Shown: one piece after another, positions 48,890 through 59,820 of the stretch
Layout of the letters: each line of letters starts with the position of its first letter
Numbering within the stretch: position 1 is the stretch's first letter
Assembly (NCBI GenBank): GCA_016801885.1
Contig: CM028893.1
Location: 8,941,950 to 9,005,949, forward strand
From: Toxotes chatareus
Lineage: Eukaryota > Chordata > Actinopteri > Toxotidae
Direction: 5' to 3'
Length of the DNA stretch: 64,000 nucleotides
Made by a program: the position numbers and the translations under genes
The notes under the pieces: model-generated
Database searches by the model: none
What the model saw: only the letters and a program-made list of their open reading frames with translations
What the model was told of the DNA's origin: nothing

Positions 48890-51800
48890 CAGTAACAGGC
48901 CTTGTCTCCCTCATCCTCCCCTCTGTCGCTGGCGCACCACGCAGTTCTTTTTCAAGAGCGATGACTCGTTTTGAGATTGTGATGAAACTTTTAATTTATC
49001 GAAGCCTCTTGCGTCTCTGTGATTCACCGCCGATGGGGGTGGGGGGGGTGGCCTGCAAACGTCAGAACAGGCGTTATAAACATGATGTGAGCTTTGTTGT
49101 TGGGGTCTTAACGTGGTGGGCCAGTCTCCCATCCCTGCCCATCAACTTACGAACAACATTAGAGGAAGTGTTTCTGAAGAAAAACTTGGATGTAGGCAAC
49201 GGTAAACATCTCTAGTTCCACCAACTGGTTCTGTCTCTAATTTCAGTTTTGGGCCGCCCAGTTTGTCCTCCATTTTACCAGCCTGTTGTTTTGCTGGAGG
49301 TTGTCTCTCGCAGAGCAGCGGAGGGCATACTGATGTCACCAAACCCGTTGTTGCTGCCCTAAGCCTCACTTTTTTCCAAAACAACAGAGCATCTGCTGCC
49401 AACTACTCCACATTCCTGGTTCCCATGGATGCCAAGCCAAGCTCCTGTGCTCAATGTATGGAAAATATGATCCACACTGCTACAGGGGTAGGGGTCATAG
49501 GTCAGACAATAGGAAGTGTAGTTTCATGCTGCAAAGTGCTGCAATGACACTGTCATAGACATAAAAGTGCTAGCGTGCAAGTCTTGCAGCTTGCAGGACG
49601 AAGTTGGTTGACTTTGTTTATGTTATGCAGTTTTTTTTTTTTAATACCACAACATAAAGGATGTTGATGTACCACAGCGTAGTCGCGTTGAGGAAACTGG
49701 TGCAGCACTTAATTTTTCTCTGACCTTCCATAGTTACATTTGCAGTTTATGATGGCCATCATACCGTGCCACTTTGGCTCAGCCTTACTAATATTCAGAT
49801 GTTTCTTGGCTGTTTTAGACGGACTGTTTTGAACTCCAGCACGGCTACCACACCACCTTCAACTGGGACAGCATGTGAAATTGAAAATGATTTTGGGGAA
49901 ATTACCTCAAAAAGGTCATCAGTATCGTGTTACTTCTCTCCGGGGGTACTTTTTTGGTCTTACAGCTTTCTAATGTCTCCTATGATTCTGTTGCAGCGAG
50001 CAGAATTATGGGAATTACGTGCTGGGTTGAGAGCTAACAGACCGTGGAGGGAATGGTGTTTTAGACATGGGCAGGTTCGCTGGTGCGTGGAGCGGCATGC
50101 GAAAACACCACGATACGACAGTTTACACATGGGGTGGGAGGGAAGAGTGGGCAGTCAGTCACGCTGAGGGGGATCAGAAAGACAAGGAAACCATGAAATG
50201 TGAACATGGAAGAGATGTGTTTGAAGTTACCCCTACCTCCCCTGCTAACACCACCACAACCACCACTACCACCTCTGATCACCACTCCCCAACCCATACC
50301 AACCTCCCTTCCCCTTACCTCCTCCCTCCTTTCCTCCCTCCCTCTATCCCATCTGGCTGGCTCCACCACGCTCTCTTGGCCGGGGGGTTGTGGAGAGTTC
50401 AGTAGCGGTTCTTGCTAACGATGCCCCCCCAAACACACCCACCCACACACACCCTCATGCGTACACATACACCCTCCTCTTCACAGACCAACTGCTGCTC
50501 TGATAGTTGGGCCCCTCTGGCTGCCCCTCCCTGGGGAGAAAGCCCAACCGACACCTTCCTCTTCCCACATGCTCCTTGCCGCTGGCTCACCGGCTGGAAC
50601 ACCGAGGCCTCCCACATTCTGCCTTGCAGGCACTCCCCTTAACCCCTCACACACACACACACACAGACACACAATGATGGCACATCACTGCTGAGAATAG
50701 AGTTAAAGGATAATTTTGGTTCATTACAACCTGGTTCTTATTTCTGTTGTTTTGGCCATCATTCCTGTCAGTAATATCTGCTCAACAACCTAATTGCTGT
50801 GATCTGTGATTGCAGTGACACTGCTAAAAAAAAAAAAGAAAAAAAGTGTGAAGACAAAATACGCAAATTACAGACCAACTTCCTGCTTCATCTTGAACCT
50901 GCTTTTACTTAAGGCACCAGTATATTCCGTAAGGTTTCCTGTGCAGCGAGTGACTATTATAAACGTTTCAGGAGTGTACATTGTCAGTTTTACCTCAAAA
51001 TAAAGTGGTTTGGATCCTATTTAAACTCATTTACAACCTGTCTGATCTTCTGACTGCCCATTTTCTCCCTTGCTCCAGCAGTTTTTGCTATAGCAAAATT
51101 GTTTTATTCCTTGATCTCAGCAACTATTTTGGTGAGTACAATGATGGCTACAACTTTGAAAATAAGATCATGTTAGTTAAACTATATTAAAGAAATTTTT
51201 AATGAGGTCATTTGTTTGCATTCATATTACAATGTGAAAGTAAATTAATTGGCACTAAAACATTATTAAAATGTTATTATCAGAGCTTTAGTCCTCAGTT
51301 ATAAGATGTACTGGACAAATAGCTTAAAACACTCAAGTTTTACTTTGCATGCACTTTCTCTTTGAACTGCATAATGTGGCAGTGCCTCTGTGGTGAGATT
51401 TTGGAGTAATTTCCAAAATAAAAGCATGGCCATTGAATCCTAACAGTTATTTGTCTTTCAGCACAAGTACCAGTTTCAGTGGAATAAACAGATTGCTCAA
51501 CGGCTGGTTCAAGGCCTTGAGCTGGCGTACCAGCCAAACTTCTCTGCCGTCCTGCCTTATGTTATGCAAGGCCACTTTAGCAGTGATATTCCTGGTGACT
51601 GATTGTCCATTTAAATTCAGTGGATTACTAAGTAATGGCTTCCAAGGTCTTAGAATCATGCATGTTTTTCAGATGTAGTACCTCGAACTCAGTTGTAAAA
51701 CTTTTGCTATTTTGAACTGGTCTAGAAATTCGAGCAGACAGAATGCACTTCTCATTTCCTCAGTTTTAATTGGTTCTAAAAGTAAACCTGCGCAGAGAGA

Positions 51801-53194
51801 GGGAGACTAATCTGCAAGTTTCGGCTGTTTTTGATGATTTAACCATACTAAAGCAAAATTACCAGAATCAAAACTTGACAGTGTTTACTTGTGCCTCGCA
51901 TTTGTCATTTAATAGGGAACACAAATTGAATCAGTACGCGGCTAAAAGTATCCCACTGTTCCTTCTGCCTGTCATAAAAAAACCAATGTGTTTGGTATAA
52001 TGTGTTTTATGTTTACGTGAGTCTAGTTAGTAATTTGTCCTGCACCAGCTGAGCACCTGTTCATGCTGTGTGGTTTTGTAGCGCCACAAGCGTAAATAGA
52101 TGAACACTTCATAGGCCAACCAACATGTTTGTTTGTGCAGAACATCCTGTTGCAGAGAGGTGTGGGAACAGGGTTGTTGTTTATTTTGATTTTGCTTGAG
52201 GGTCCTTGCCACATTCATGGTCACATTTGTTTGTGTGCCAAATTTGTATGTCTGTTTGTGTGTGTTCAAGTGTATATCCACTCATCTACACCAATAAGGG
52301 AGTGATAAGGGAGCGATTTCTGGGTGTCCTATGCGTTCGTGTGCACAGTTCTGCGTGTACAAGTAAACCCAGTACATTTAAAGCGTGTTAAAAGCTGCCT
52401 GTCACAGTCAGACAGCATGTCGTGCATGCTCTGCTTGTGCAGCGGCTGTGTGCGTCAGAGGGAGATAAAGAAAAAGAGCGAGGGGGCGTCATACGCATTT
52501 TCCTGTCCGCGGCGCAAGCATCAGATGAGATGGTGAAATTTTTAGCCTTAGCACTGTCTCTCAGTGTGTCCACCCACTTGTAGCAGGCTGGCGCTTGCCA
52601 TAAGGGATTTCCTGCACAACATCTATCGCTCAGCAAATGTAAGTGACAATGAAGGCCTGATTCAATACAGAGCAGCAAAATATGGCCAGCCTGGCAAGAC
52701 ACGATTGTGTGCTCTTGTTTCTAGACACAGATCATCTTGAATCGGCATGAACCGATGGGGCAAACTCCCTGGGCCGTTCTCTCAGTACAGCAAAGAGTAT
52801 GTGCCACTGCTGGCACTGAATATGTCATTACTAGACGCTTTTGTTTTCCTTTTGTTGACTCTGCTTCATTCCACCTGTACTCTCAGTCTCAGTGCTGTGT
52901 TGCACTCAGATTCACCTTTTCGTTTTGAATGTCATTTACAAGTAGGCCCGTCCATGGTGAACTGCTTTGTTTATGCTCTGTCTTGCATGTTGGCATGTAT
53001 GATATAGTATGTACAATACTGTGTACACATGCATGTTTGTATGTGTACGGTTGTATGTTTGTCTATTTTCTGGTTGTTTGTGTGTGTGTGTTGTGTGTTT
53101 GCCTGGGCTCCTGTCTGTCTGACAGTGCAGTGTGTCTGACTGTTCCTGTTTCACCCCCACCCCACCCCCCCCTTCTGTCTCTTGCTCTCTCACT

Positions 53195-53255
53195 AACCCT
53201 CACTCTCTTTCTCTCTCTCCCTTTTTCTATCACCCTTTCACTCTACCTCATCCTC

Positions 53256-53320
<65 letters not shown>

Positions 53321-53338
53321 CTCTCTCTCTCCCTCCTC
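53195..53338. repeat. (CT)n microsatellite
   Basis: An uninterrupted CT run from about 53261 to 53307, flanked by imperfect CT and CTTT units. It lies 1 kb upstream of the zbtb4 coding exon, in an intron. Confidence 0.92.
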
Positions 53339-54330
53339 TTCCCTCTGCAATAACAGTGCTGACCTAGTTTCTGCCTGTTCAGGGCTGCCTGTGGAATTTT
53401 ACAGCGGCCTGCCTTCCTGGCTGCTTTGCTGCTTGAAAACGCAGGCAGAAAAGCATGACTGAGGATTTTTCTTCTCGTCACATCATTATGGCCTTATACT
53501 GTCTCCATTCCTGTTCCCTAATCTGCAAACCTAAACAAATGGAACCGTTTTAAATAAGTAATAACAGCAAATTGCCTATCGCACGTGAATCTGCAGCTTT
53601 TTTATGTATGAAGAAATTGCAGGACTGCGTCCACCACCATGGCAGCTGAATTAGGATGGAAATGAGAATAGCCCGTCGTTCATCTTCTACGGCTTAGCTG
53701 AGATTGTACTGGACGCAGAGGGCGGAAAAAAAAAACCCTTCTCTGTGCACATGCATGCAGTCTTCCTCCCGACTCCCCCCCCAATCTTTGCCTTCACAAA
53801 TAAATGGTTAGAGTCATGCCTGGCAAATACTAGCCACTGCCAGGAATGGCTAACAAGGCTCTTGCTCAAATAGCAAGAGAGTGGGACTATTTTTACATGC
53901 GTTAGGGCCGTGGATCTAAGTCAACACTCTATTCTGAGGGAATCTTGATTAAATCTGAACGCCTTCCAATTAGGCATAGGGAATGTTGTGTCACAGCCGA
54001 GAGAGATGGATCTCTGGAATGCCTTTCTGAAGGCTTGGCTGTGGCACGCTGAAATCTAAACCAGCACTGCCGCAGATTCATTCCTTCCCCCCTACCCTCT
54101 CCCTCCTTTCACTCACCATTCCTGGCTGAGCTGTTGGAGTTCAGCATTGCTGGGGCATTTAGTTTTCTTTGCCGTTTCTCAGAAGTGTTCCATGAGCGCC
54201 ATGAGTTTTGGGTGTAATGTTAATTTTTGCTTTACGTCAGTGTACATGTATGTGTCCAACATTTGCCATCAGATGTTTAAAGTGCTAACGTATCCTTTTT
54301 TATTTCTCTTGCAGATTTCGGGGGCTGGTC

Positions 54331-57300
54331 ATGGTGTCCGGTGAGAAGGTGTGGGACCCCCTCCATGCGGGCCTTATTCAGTCACGTCTGAGCGAACAGC
54401 ACCTGGCTACTGGGCTAACTCCCCTCTGCGACCTCACGCATAGTGCATCTAAGGACGCCACGTGCCACCAGAGTCAGCGGCCGTCACCTTCGTCTTCCCC
54501 ACCACTGTCATTAGTGACTCTAGACACCCTTCACACAGTTCAGGCCTCCTCACCCTTACTTCCCCCTGTCAATTTGTACAGCTCGAAGAAGATCGAAGGA
54601 CTACACATACCGGTCCAGTCTTGTGGGGTGGGCTCTCACCCTGAAGAAGAGGAGGAGGGAGGGGAAGCTGAGCAGTTGGAGATGAAGGGTAAAAGGCATG
54701 GAGGCCGGGGAGAGGCCATGATGGAGGACAGGTTGGAGGACATGGCTGATGGACCTAAAAATGCAAAAATCACCCTAAGCTTCCCACTTAGTGCTGCCCC
54801 CCTCCCAGCCTCTCTGACTTCTCCAAACCACTGTCGTAGCTCCTCCTCATCCTCCCCTTCCCCCCACCGACGGCGGCCATCCTCAAAGAGCTCAGACGAG
54901 GGGTCACTGTGGAAACTGGACGCTACCATGGATGTAAAGCACAGACCTTTTAAGCCCCCGAGGCACGACAGCTCTCCGTCCTCTTCACCCTCCTCCTCCT
55001 CATCTCCCATGACTGTTCATGCACTTATCAGGAAGGATATAAAATCTCCGCCACCTCTGAAGTGCTCCAAACTCAATCCAGAGACTCAGTTTCAGAGGTC
55101 ACCCCCAAGATCTTCCAGCGGGTCTTTAGGGGGCTGTTACGGTGGAGATGGATGGGATGAGAGGCACAGGGTGGCCAACGGCACAGCCTCACCCTCTCAG
55201 ACTGCTCAGATCCTCTTCAGTCTGGGCACATCAGCTTATCAGAGAGGTGGAGATGCAGAGAGGAGAGAAAAAATAACAGGAAGACCAGCTGGGAAAGTGG
55301 GCAGCCCTCACGGACCCAGCCTCCATCCACCCACCCTCCACCTCCCTCCCCCCTTACCACCACCCCCTCCTCCCCCGTCTGAGGGTCTCACTGCACCCCC
55401 CCACTCATCCTCCTATTCCCCTACTGACAGCCTGAAGCCCGAGCTGATTTGCGGGGTGTGCCATCGGCTTTTCAGCTCGGCCTCTTCCCTCACAGTCCAC
55501 ATGCGGCTGCATCGTGGCAGCCGTGCCCTCAGTTGCCGTTATTGTGGCAAAGTCTTCATCCACAGCAAGAGACTGCAGTCCCATGAGGCCTCTTGCAAGG
55601 TGCCAGGCTTATCCTCCAACAGCCTGGGCCCTCCTTCTCTCACTGTGCAGCCAAAGGAGGAGCCGCTGGAGGAGGGTGAGGTGAGAGTGGAAGGGGGGGT
55701 GATTGTGGGAGAAACAGACATCAGTAAGGCGCGGCCAGGGAAGAAAGCGCGGAGCCTCCTGGCCCGTATCCAAGGTGATGATGCAGCAGCCGCAGAGTTA
55801 CTGGCGGGTGATGAGAACCATTTTGTGAAGGTGGTAGATGGCAATGTCATTTACTTCTGCTCTGTGTGTGAGCGTTCCTACATGACCCTATCCAGCCTGA
55901 AGCGTCACTCTAATGTGCACTCATGGCGCCGCAAATATCCGTGCCATTATTGCGACAAAGTCTTCGCCCTGGCTGAGTACCGCACAAAGCATGAGGTGTG
56001 GCACACGGGAGAGCGGCGCTACCAGTGCATCTTCTGCTGGGACGCCTTCGCCACCTACTACAATCTCAAAACACACCAGAAGACCATTCACGGGATTAAT
56101 CCCAGCCTCATCTCCAGCGAAAAGACAGCTAATGGGGGTTATAAGCAGAAAGCTAATGCCCTGAAGCTCTACCGCCTTCTCCCCATGCGTTCCCAGAAGA
56201 GACCCTACAAGACCTACAGTGACAGTTTGCATAACGGCCTGCTACTGCCACCCACTGAAACACCTCCCCTCTCCCTGCCTGGCCTAGGCTGTGCTCTGGG
56301 CCCTGGGGACCTACAAAGCCTCATCAGTGGAGGCCACCCTCAGAGTGTTAAGCCTGACCCAGATGCCTTCCCCAATGACTTCCCTGTTTCTGTGGCTGCT
56401 GAACACAGGGACCTAACACCCCTCCCCCAGACAGACATGCCCCAAGTTAAAAAACATGAGACTGAGGCCCTAGAGTCAGATCAGGGGAGAGGCAGCGGCA
56501 CCTTCAAAATGTCTAGTAGCAACAAAACCAAAACTCCCAAGACTGGTAAAGGCACAGAAACGAGCATGCCTTCTGTGATAACATATGGACATTCAAAACC
56601 CTCTGTCATAGTTCATGGAACAGCAGTGTCATCCTCTGTCATTGTGCACAGCAACCAGGTCACGTCTGGAAGTGAAAAAAGCCCAATGAGCAGCCCGTCC
56701 CCTGAAACCAGCAGTCAGACTTCACACAAGGGCAGCCCTAGGCCACTTAAAAAGCAAAGAGATAGTGCAGATAACCACAGAAAGAGGTCAAGAGACAGTT
56801 CAGATACTATGGAGGGGGGTTCAAGAGGTGGACTGGATGCAGAGACAGGCAGATTATTTCACAAATCACGCAAGTCCCACAGCAAGAGTGACATCTCTAA
56901 CTCAAAGCAGCTGTCAGCATCTGTAGGGTCACAGGTCAAAGAGGCAGGGCCACTGTGCCAGATTACTGTACGTATTGGCGAGGAGGCCATAGTAAAGCGC
57001 AGCATCTCTGAGACAGACCTCAGGAGAGACAAGAGCCTTTCTCCCCCAAAAACCAAACGCAGTGAAACATCATCTGTGCGGGAAGCCAAGGAACCGCGCC
57101 ACTCCCACCACCATCACCACAAGCACCGCCTCCACCGCAGAGCCAGCATGGAAGCAGAGGGTGACAAGGAAGGAGGAGATTGTGAAGAGGAGGTCAGGAA
57201 AAAGACTTCCAAGTCCCCTGACGAAGTTAGGGAGTACTACTTTCGTCAGGCGGTGCGTGAGCAGGAGAGTGACCATGACATGGAGGATAATTTATGGCGG

Positions 57301-59820
57301 CCTTACTATTCCTACAAGCCCAAGAGAAAGGCCCAAGCACATCTGCAGAGAGTCAAGAGCTGGCAGAGGAAGCTGAAGTACAAGCGCTCCGTCCGCCTGA
57401 AGAGGAGGGCAGAGAGGCTCAAGAACCACGTGAATAAGGAAACAGAAAAATCACAAGATGAGGAAGAGGATGGGAAGATTGAGGAGGCCCAAAAACTGTC
57501 AAAAGCTAACAGAGACAAGGGAGAGGGGAAGAAGCAAGATTATCTTTCTACCCTTTTGAAGGAGAAAAACAAAGATGCAGAAGAACAGGTTAAGGAGGCC
57601 CGTCATGAGGTTTCCACCCTTCCTCTGCACTCTCCAAAGCCTCCTCTGTCTACCTCAGTGGCTCCTACGGGAATAAAGAGGCGGCCTTGGACTAATGGGA
57701 ATGCAGCAGAGTGTGGTACATGTGGCCGCTGGTTCTCAAGCCCCAGGAAGCGAGACAAGCACGAGCTGAGCCATCTGCTGGAGTTTGTTTGCCTCTTCTG
57801 CCGAGCCACTTTCCCCTCAAGGGATAAGTTGGAAGACCACCAGAGAGCCCAGCATCCCAAGCCTACTGAGGCACCCTCTGTGCCCCCTAAAGTGGCACTT
57901 GGAGAACAAGTTGAAGGGGTCGGGATCAAATCTGTGCCAGAGATTGCAAAGTATGATGAAGAAAAGGGGGGGCATGTGAGCTTGGTAGGGAGCAATTCTA
58001 GTCCAAGTCGCCTAAGCAGAAGAGCATTATCACGACACACCTGTCCACAGTGTCATAAGGTGTGCAAGACATCTTCAGCACTAACTCGCCATATCCGACG
58101 CCATGATTTAAGCAGCTCCCCTGAAAGAGAAAAGGAAGATAAAGCCCCAGAGCCAAAAACAACAGAGACAGTTGTTAATACCGTTAGCAGAGACCTAGAG
58201 ACTGAAAAGGGACGGGTTCCCAGCGCTCTCTCTGTTTCAGTTATCAGCTATTCAACACCAGACCCGCCCAGCAGTGGTGACTGTTTGGCATCACAGCAGC
58301 ATGAAGATCATCTCAGTGAACTGACAGACAAACATCAGATGCCAGAATCCACTGATAAACCTGAACCAACAGAGCTGATGCATCCCGCTCCAGAGAGAGA
58401 GCCCAGCCCACAAATCACAGACCCTCCATTAGAAAGTCACGTTAACCTTACTCCCACTAAACATGAATTCACACCTGCCACACCCTCCGCTCTCCAGAGT
58501 GTGCTAGTCATGAATGGACCTGAATGTCTGGACTACCGCACCCCCAGCAAAAAGGGCCTAGACAGCCAGATCCACAGGATACCCAGCCCTGCGCACATCG
58601 TGGCATCCACCAACACCTCTCCCAGTGTGCCCATGACATCACAGACCAGAATAACCACTGCAGCTCCTCCTGTTTCCATGACAACAGCTTCCAGCTCTGA
58701 GGGGGGATTCATGAAACGGGATGGGGTCATTATGGACAGGGAGAGGCAGGGTGGGAGTGGTGTATTTCTACACGCAGGTTATGAGGAACCACCTCTGGTT
58801 CAAGATCTCAGAGTTCAGTCCCTGTCTAGGAGCCCTTCTCCCAATGAAGCACAAGACCTGACCATGTCCTCTATACTGGCTAGAGAGAGGGAGATAGAGA
58901 GGAAAAGAGAGAAAGAGAGGGAGCTTGAGAGACACAGAGAAAGGGAGAGGGAAAAGGAAATGGAGAGAGAGAGAGAGAAAGAGAGAGAGAGGGCCCAGCA
59001 AATGAGTAGAGTCGCTCATGCCCCGGAGGACCAGATTGCGCTGTTGGTCCCTAAAGAGGAGCCCTTGAGTCCAGTACCGTCCCCCCAGCACATCCCCTCT
59101 CAAACCACTATGAATGGACCTTCCTCACACAGGCATACTCCCAAGTCCCCCTGCCGGTCCCCCTCAACTATTGGACTGTTAGCCCAAGCCAACCGTCAGG
59201 TTCACTCCAGTTCACAAGGACTTGACAGGCTCACACTGCCCACTGGAGCAGCTGGGGCCGGTGACCGCCCCTCTGCCCACGCCCTGCTTCTTCCCCGAGC
59301 CCCTCAACCACCTGAGCCCGAGCACCAGGACACTGTTTCTTCCAGAGATTCACAGCAGGGGGACACCACTCCAGTGGGTTACCCTGCCCAGGATTATCCC
59401 TTACCCCTTATTGTGCCGGACAGCTACCGCTCTGGTAAGAAGCAGGAGGAAAACCTGCTCATGTCCTCTTATCCTGCTGGAGCTCTTCCCTTTGGCCCAC
59501 TGGGAAAAGTGATGGTCCCTAATGGCGGGGACTTGGCCAAGCTGCCATTTTATCCGGACCCTTACCAGCTGCTCTATGGGCCCCAGCTACTGGCTTACCC
59601 ATATAACCTAGCAGCTCTTCCTGTGGCTCTGAATATGATGGCACCCGGGGGGGACAAGGTGGAGCCTCTGCCTTTCCTCCCAGCTATCTTCAACTACGCA
59701 GCCACTGCTGGGCCCTACATGGGCGCAGCCCCTCACCCCCTTGTGGCAAACCCCAGCCTGTACAGCAGCAGCAGTGGCAGCAGCAAGAAGCAACGAGACA
59801 GCAGCAGCAGCAAACCGTAG
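54331..59820 (+). CDS. zbtb4: Kaiso-family zinc finger protein ZBTB4 (no recognisable BTB domain), 1829 aa
   Basis: Single coding exon. Members of this family are nuclear repressors that bind methylated CpG. The diagnostic Kaiso-type three-finger block is at residues 510-587 (C510/C513/H526/H530, C538/C541/H554/H558, C566/C569/H582/H587, including SNVHSWRRKYPC and HTGERRYQC) and is followed by KLYRLLPMRSQKRPYKTY. Other fingers: 374-394, 402-422 (C2HC), 1128-1148, 1154-1175 and 1238-1258. ZBTB4-specific segments include ITVRIGEEAIVKRSISETDL, LWRPYYSYKPKRKA, DLTMSSIL near 1509, and the C-terminal LLAYPYNLAALPVALNMM. A highly charged Arg/Glu helix spans about 1518-1560. The first 36 residues (WDPLHAG..LSEQHL..LCDLT) recall the start of the ZBTB4 BTB domain, but the rest of that domain is not seen. 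The ATG has G at -3 and +4. Human ZBTB4 is about 1013 residues, so this protein is much longer. Confidence 0.93.
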   Translation: MVSGEKVWDPLHAGLIQSRLSEQHLATGLTPLCDLTHSASKDATCHQSQRPSPSSSPPLSLVTLDTLHTVQASSPLLPPVNLYSSKKIEGLHIPVQSCGVGSHPEEEEEGGEAEQLEMKGKRHGGRGEAMMEDRLEDMADGPKNAKITLSFPLSAAPLPASLTSPNHCRSSSSSSPSPHRRRPSSKSSDEGSLWKLDATMDVKHRPFKPPRHDSSPSSSPSSSSSPMTVHALIRKDIKSPPPLKCSKLNPETQFQRSPPRSSSGSLGGCYGGDGWDERHRVANGTASPSQTAQILFSLGTSAYQRGGDAERREKITGRPAGKVGSPHGPSLHPPTLHLPPPLPPPPPPPSEGLTAPPHSSSYSPTDSLKPELICGVCHRLFSSASSLTVHMRLHRGSRALSCRYCGKVFIHSKRLQSHEASCKVPGLSSNSLGPPSLTVQPKEEPLEEGEVRVEGGVIVGETDISKARPGKKARSLLARIQGDDAAAAELLAGDENHFVKVVDGNVIYFCSVCERSYMTLSSLKRHSNVHSWRRKYPCHYCDKVFALAEYRTKHEVWHTGERRYQCIFCWDAFATYYNLKTHQKTIHGINPSLISSEKTANGGYKQKANALKLYRLLPMRSQKRPYKTYSDSLHNGLLLPPTETPPLSLPGLGCALGPGDLQSLISGGHPQSVKPDPDAFPNDFPVSVAAEHRDLTPLPQTDMPQVKKHETEALESDQGRGSGTFKMSSSNKTKTPKTGKGTETSMPSVITYGHSKPSVIVHGTAVSSSVIVHSNQVTSGSEKSPMSSPSPETSSQTSHKGSPRPLKKQRDSADNHRKRSRDSSDTMEGGSRGGLDAETGRLFHKSRKSHSKSDISNSKQLSASVGSQVKEAGPLCQITVRIGEEAIVKRSISETDLRRDKSLSPPKTKRSETSSVREAKEPRHSHHHHHKHRLHRRASMEAEGDKEGGDCEEEVRKKTSKSPDEVREYYFRQAVREQESDHDMEDNLWRPYYSYKPKRKAQAHLQRVKSWQRKLKYKRSVRLKRRAERLKNHVNKETEKSQDEEEDGKIEEAQKLSKANRDKGEGKKQDYLSTLLKEKNKDAEEQVKEARHEVSTLPLHSPKPPLSTSVAPTGIKRRPWTNGNAAECGTCGRWFSSPRKRDKHELSHLLEFVCLFCRATFPSRDKLEDHQRAQHPKPTEAPSVPPKVALGEQVEGVGIKSVPEIAKYDEEKGGHVSLVGSNSSPSRLSRRALSRHTCPQCHKVCKTSSALTRHIRRHDLSSSPEREKEDKAPEPKTTETVVNTVSRDLETEKGRVPSALSVSVISYSTPDPPSSGDCLASQQHEDHLSELTDKHQMPESTDKPEPTELMHPAPEREPSPQITDPPLESHVNLTPTKHEFTPATPSALQSVLVMNGPECLDYRTPSKKGLDSQIHRIPSPAHIVASTNTSPSVPMTSQTRITTAAPPVSMTTASSSEGGFMKRDGVIMDRERQGGSGVFLHAGYEEPPLVQDLRVQSLSRSPSPNEAQDLTMSSILAREREIERKREKERELERHREREREKEMEREREKERERAQQMSRVAHAPEDQIALLVPKEEPLSPVPSPQHIPSQTTMNGPSSHRHTPKSPCRSPSTIGLLAQANRQVHSSSQGLDRLTLPTGAAGAGDRPSAHALLLPRAPQPPEPEHQDTVSSRDSQQGDTTPVGYPAQDYPLPLIVPDSYRSGKKQEENLLMSSYPAGALPFGPLGKVMVPNGGDLAKLPFYPDPYQLLYGPQLLAYPYNLAALPVALNMMAPGGDKVEPLPFLPAIFNYAATAGPYMGAAPHPLVANPSLYSSSSGSSKKQRDSSSSKP
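58875..59000 (+). repeat. zbtb4: GA-rich purine tract coding for an Arg/Glu helix
   Basis: A purine-only-like tract of gagaga/gaaaga units inside the zbtb4 coding exon gives alternating Arg-Glu and Lys-Glu residues, probably a single charged alpha helix. Its low-complexity DNA suggests growth by slippage. Confidence 0.8.

Larger units (their letters stand above)
48574..54314 (+). other. zbtb4: Intron immediately upstream of the zbtb4 coding exon
   Basis: No coding exon was recognised in it; in particular I found no stretch resembling a BTB/POZ domain on the plus strand. It ends with a good acceptor (tatttctcttgcag) before 54315. It contains the GT and CT microsatellites listed separately and a C-rich stretch near 50260-50350. 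Confidence 0.5.

Noticed and set aside
48367..48915. Several 60-160-codon frames rich in Cys/Val or Thr/His around 48.4-49.2 kb.
   Set aside because: They are translations of GT/CA and CT/GA repeats.
52929..53462. 177-codon plus-strand frame rich in Ser/Leu before zbtb4.
   Set aside because: It is read through the CT microsatellite and its imperfect flanks; it has no domain and no splice context.
54462..54644. Out-of-frame reading (AAVTFVFPTTVISDSRHP..) inside the zbtb4 5' coding region that loosely resembles the middle of a BTB domain, hinting at a frameshift.
   Set aside because: The in-frame Ser/Pro/Leu-rich reading resembles the domain about equally well. The frame is interrupted by stops upstream, and no single-base change joins it to the preceding frame at the right spacing. 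Composition is the likelier cause.
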